Below, one piece after another: positions 62,439-64,000 of a stretch of 64,000 nt of DNA (position 1 is its first letter; each line of letters begins with the position of its first letter). This DNA is from Flavobacteriaceae bacterium (lineage in GTDB: Bacteria; Bacteroidota; Bacteroidia; Flavobacteriales; Flavobacteriaceae): the NCBI GenBank assembly GCA_018401115.1, contig JAGYKX010000007.1:1-64000 (forward strand), in the 5' to 3' direction. The notes beneath the pieces are model-generated. The model saw nothing but the letters and a program-made list of their open reading frames with translations, was not told the DNA's origin and ran no database searches. Position numbers and translations under genes: made by a program.

Positions 62439-64000
62439 TTAAAGATTGTTTAAAATAAATTGGGTCATTTTAGTGTAGAGTTGCTCCCTAGTTTTCCCAC
62501 CGTAAATACCGTGGTTTTTGTCAGGATATACCGCCCAATCAAATTGTTTATTGGCCTGCACCAGGGCCTCTACCATTCTCATGGTATTTTGAAAATGCAC
62601 ATTGTCGTCTGCAGAACCGTGTACTAATAACAACTTCCCTTTTAATCGCTCCGCGTAGTTGAGCGGAGAATTTAAGTCATATCCTTCCGGGTTTTCCTGT
62701 GGAGTTCTCATAAAACGCTCCGTATAAATAGTGTCATAAAACCTCCATGAGGTTACAGGTGCTACAGAAATAGCCGTTTCAAACACCTCATTACCCTTTA
62801 AAATAGAATGCATGGCCATATCTCCTCCGAAGCTCCAACCCCAAATTCCAGTACGGTTTTCATCTATATATGAAAGGGCAGACAATTGTTCTGCTGCAGC
62901 AATCTGGTCATCGCTCTCGTAACGCACCAATTGCAAGTAAGTAGATTTTTTAAAATCTCTTCCCTTAAATCCTGTACCCCTTCCGTCTACACAAGCAATC
63001 ACATAGCCCCTAGACTGCAATAATTGGTACCAGTAATCATTACCACTCATCCAAGTATTGGTCACAGATTGTGATCCAGGACCGCTGTATTGAAACATCA
63101 AAAGTGGATACTTTTTGGAAGGATCAAAATCTGCCGGCTTAATCATCCACATATTGAGATCGTTTCCGTTTACGGAAATGGTAGAAAACTCTTTTGGGCT
63201 TATATTATAAGCTTTTAATTTATCTAAAAGGGCAGTATTATCTACAATGGTTTTTAACATTAAAGACTGTCCAGCATTGGTGTCACGGACCCTTTTTTTA
63301 GGCACTGTGGTATTTAATGTGTAGGAAGGAGGCGTTGCAGCATTAGAATGTGCATTAATGAAATAAGTAAAATCTGCGGAAAAACTGGCTCTGTTCACAC
63401 CATCCTGAGCGGTTAAACGAGTGACATTTTTACCGTTAATTCCTACCGAGTACACATCTCTATTGATAGAACCCATTGCGGTAGACTGAAAAAATATTTT
63501 TTTGCGTTTTTCATCATAGCCGTAAAAAGAAGTTACCTCCCAATCTCCTGAGGTAAGCTGCCTCTTTTCTTTCCCACTTCTATCGTGTAAATAAAGGTGG
63601 TTATAGCCATCTTTTTCAGAGCTCCAAATAAAACTATCGTCTACTAAAAAAGTTAGGTTGTCATTTACGTCTACATAGGCTTTATCTCGTTCAGTGTGTA
63701 AGACAGACAATGCCTCACTCACTTTATTATACTGGTATAAAACAAGTTCATTTTGGTGTCTATTAAAGGTTTGAAACACCAACTCGTCTGGGTTATTTTT
63801 CCACATAATTCGGGGAATATAGTAAGCCTCTACAGGGATTTTCTCCGTTTTTGCTCCCTCCAATTGGTAGAGATGTAAGCTCACTACTGCATTATTCTCT
63901 CCAGCCTTAGGGTACTTAAAAGTCTGTAATGTAGGGTATAGTCCTTCTCCATAAATAGGCATAGAATACTCAGGCACCTCCGTTTCATCGAATCTCAAGA
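62439..64000 (-). CDS. S9-family peptidase, dipeptidyl-peptidase-IV-like (5' end outside window)
   Basis: The gene runs off the right edge; the reading frame is open to the edge, and no in-frame ATG near it is credible, so 519 or more residues of a longer protein are seen. The first half is a beta-propeller-like DPP-IV domain with YDEKRKKIFFQS-type repeats. The C-terminal part is an alpha/beta hydrolase with nucleophile motif G-W-S-F-G-G-D, 'CVDGRGTGFKGRDFK', and the charge-relay stretch 'LLLVHGSADDNVHFQNT' and 'YPDKNHGI'. The family releases dipeptides from peptides, often after proline, at the outer envelope. It pairs with the POT transporter downstream. Confidence 0.9.
   Translation of the reverse strand, partial: LRFDETEVPEYSMPIYGEGLYPTLQTFKYPKAGENNAVVSLHLYQLEGAKTEKIPVEAYYIPRIMWKNNPDELVFQTFNRHQNELVLYQYNKVSEALSVLHTERDKAYVDVNDNLTFLVDDSFIWSSEKDGYNHLYLHDRSGKEKRQLTSGDWEVTSFYGYDEKRKKIFFQSTAMGSINRDVYSVGINGKNVTRLTAQDGVNRASFSADFTYFINAHSNAATPPSYTLNTTVPKKRVRDTNAGQSLMLKTIVDNTALLDKLKAYNISPKEFSTISVNGNDLNMWMIKPADFDPSKKYPLLMFQYSGPGSQSVTNTWMSGNDYWYQLLQSRGYVIACVDGRGTGFKGRDFKKSTYLQLVRYESDDQIAAAEQLSALSYIDENRTGIWGWSFGGDMAMHSILKGNEVFETAISVAPVTSWRFYDTIYTERFMRTPQENPEGYDLNSPLNYAERLKGKLLLVHGSADDNVHFQNTMRMVEALVQANKQFDWAVYPDKNHGIYGGKTREQLYTKMTQFILNNL

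Overview
The window is AT-rich chromosomal DNA of a member of the Flavobacteriaceae (Bacteroidota). The evidence is a gldK-gldL-gldM-gldN block (gliding and type IX secretion), a SusD-type outer-membrane lipoprotein, GLPGLI and HYC_CC_PP family proteins, Bacteroidota-type promoter boxes (TAnnTTTG) and core genes with flavobacterial organisation. I cannot name genus or species from sequence alone. No CRISPR array, rRNA or complete insertion sequence was seen; there is one tRNA gene (initiator tRNA-Met).

Region 1 (about 1-10.2 kb) is accessory. It holds a SusD-like lipoprotein, a thioredoxin-like protein and loosely spaced genes for exported proteins: a metallo-beta-lactamase-fold lipoprotein, two small lipoproteins, an esterase and a beta-lactamase-type serine hydrolase. 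Between them lie decayed genes: a Tat-signal protein broken by a stop and a frameshift, a phage/plasmid replication protein remnant, an IS3-like OrfA remnant, an orphan signal peptide and a C-terminal fragment. Several intact genes are bordered by related short repeats or hairpins, which looks like a cassette-style array without a visible integrase. The region ends at tRNA-fMet.

Region 2 (10.2-25.3 kb) holds a DUF2306 membrane protein, a GLPGLI protein followed by a TonB-receptor-like barrel, an FAD-dependent oxidoreductase, a tripartite RND efflux operon (adaptor, pump, TolC), an ABC-F ATPase, a DUF983 protein and a DAO-type oxidoreductase.

Region 3 (25.4-40.6 kb) is core: gldKLMN ending at a clear terminator, an arginase-fold protein that has lost metal ligands, topA with a lysine-rich tail, then divergent miaB, a sigma-54 activator, lptE, a TPR protein and secG, followed by groES-groEL.

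Region 4 (40.6-44.2 kb, minus strand) is a compact envelope locus with heavy-metal-associated (HMA) and cysteine-rich proteins: HYC_CC_PP protein, outer-membrane barrel-like protein, tandem HMA protein, NHL-repeat lipoprotein and an HMA-MauE membrane fusion. It looks like a metal-handling or thiol-redox module.

Region 5 (44.2-64 kb) holds a GAF/fRMsr-like protein, purH, the rod-shape operon mreB-mreC-mreD-mrdA-rodA running by overlaps into msrA and selO, a tail-specific protease, surE-(small membrane protein)-lpxB, a comEC-like gene without a recognisable metallo-beta-lactamase motif, and a peptide-use pair: a POT transporter downstream of an S9/DPP-type peptidase that runs off the window edge.

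Several genes have an exact TAnnTTTG box ending only 4-6 bases before the start codon, which suggests leaderless transcription. Several start codons were chosen inside longer open frames (gldK, groES, the DUF983 protein, the DUF2306 protein, the small membrane protein after surE).
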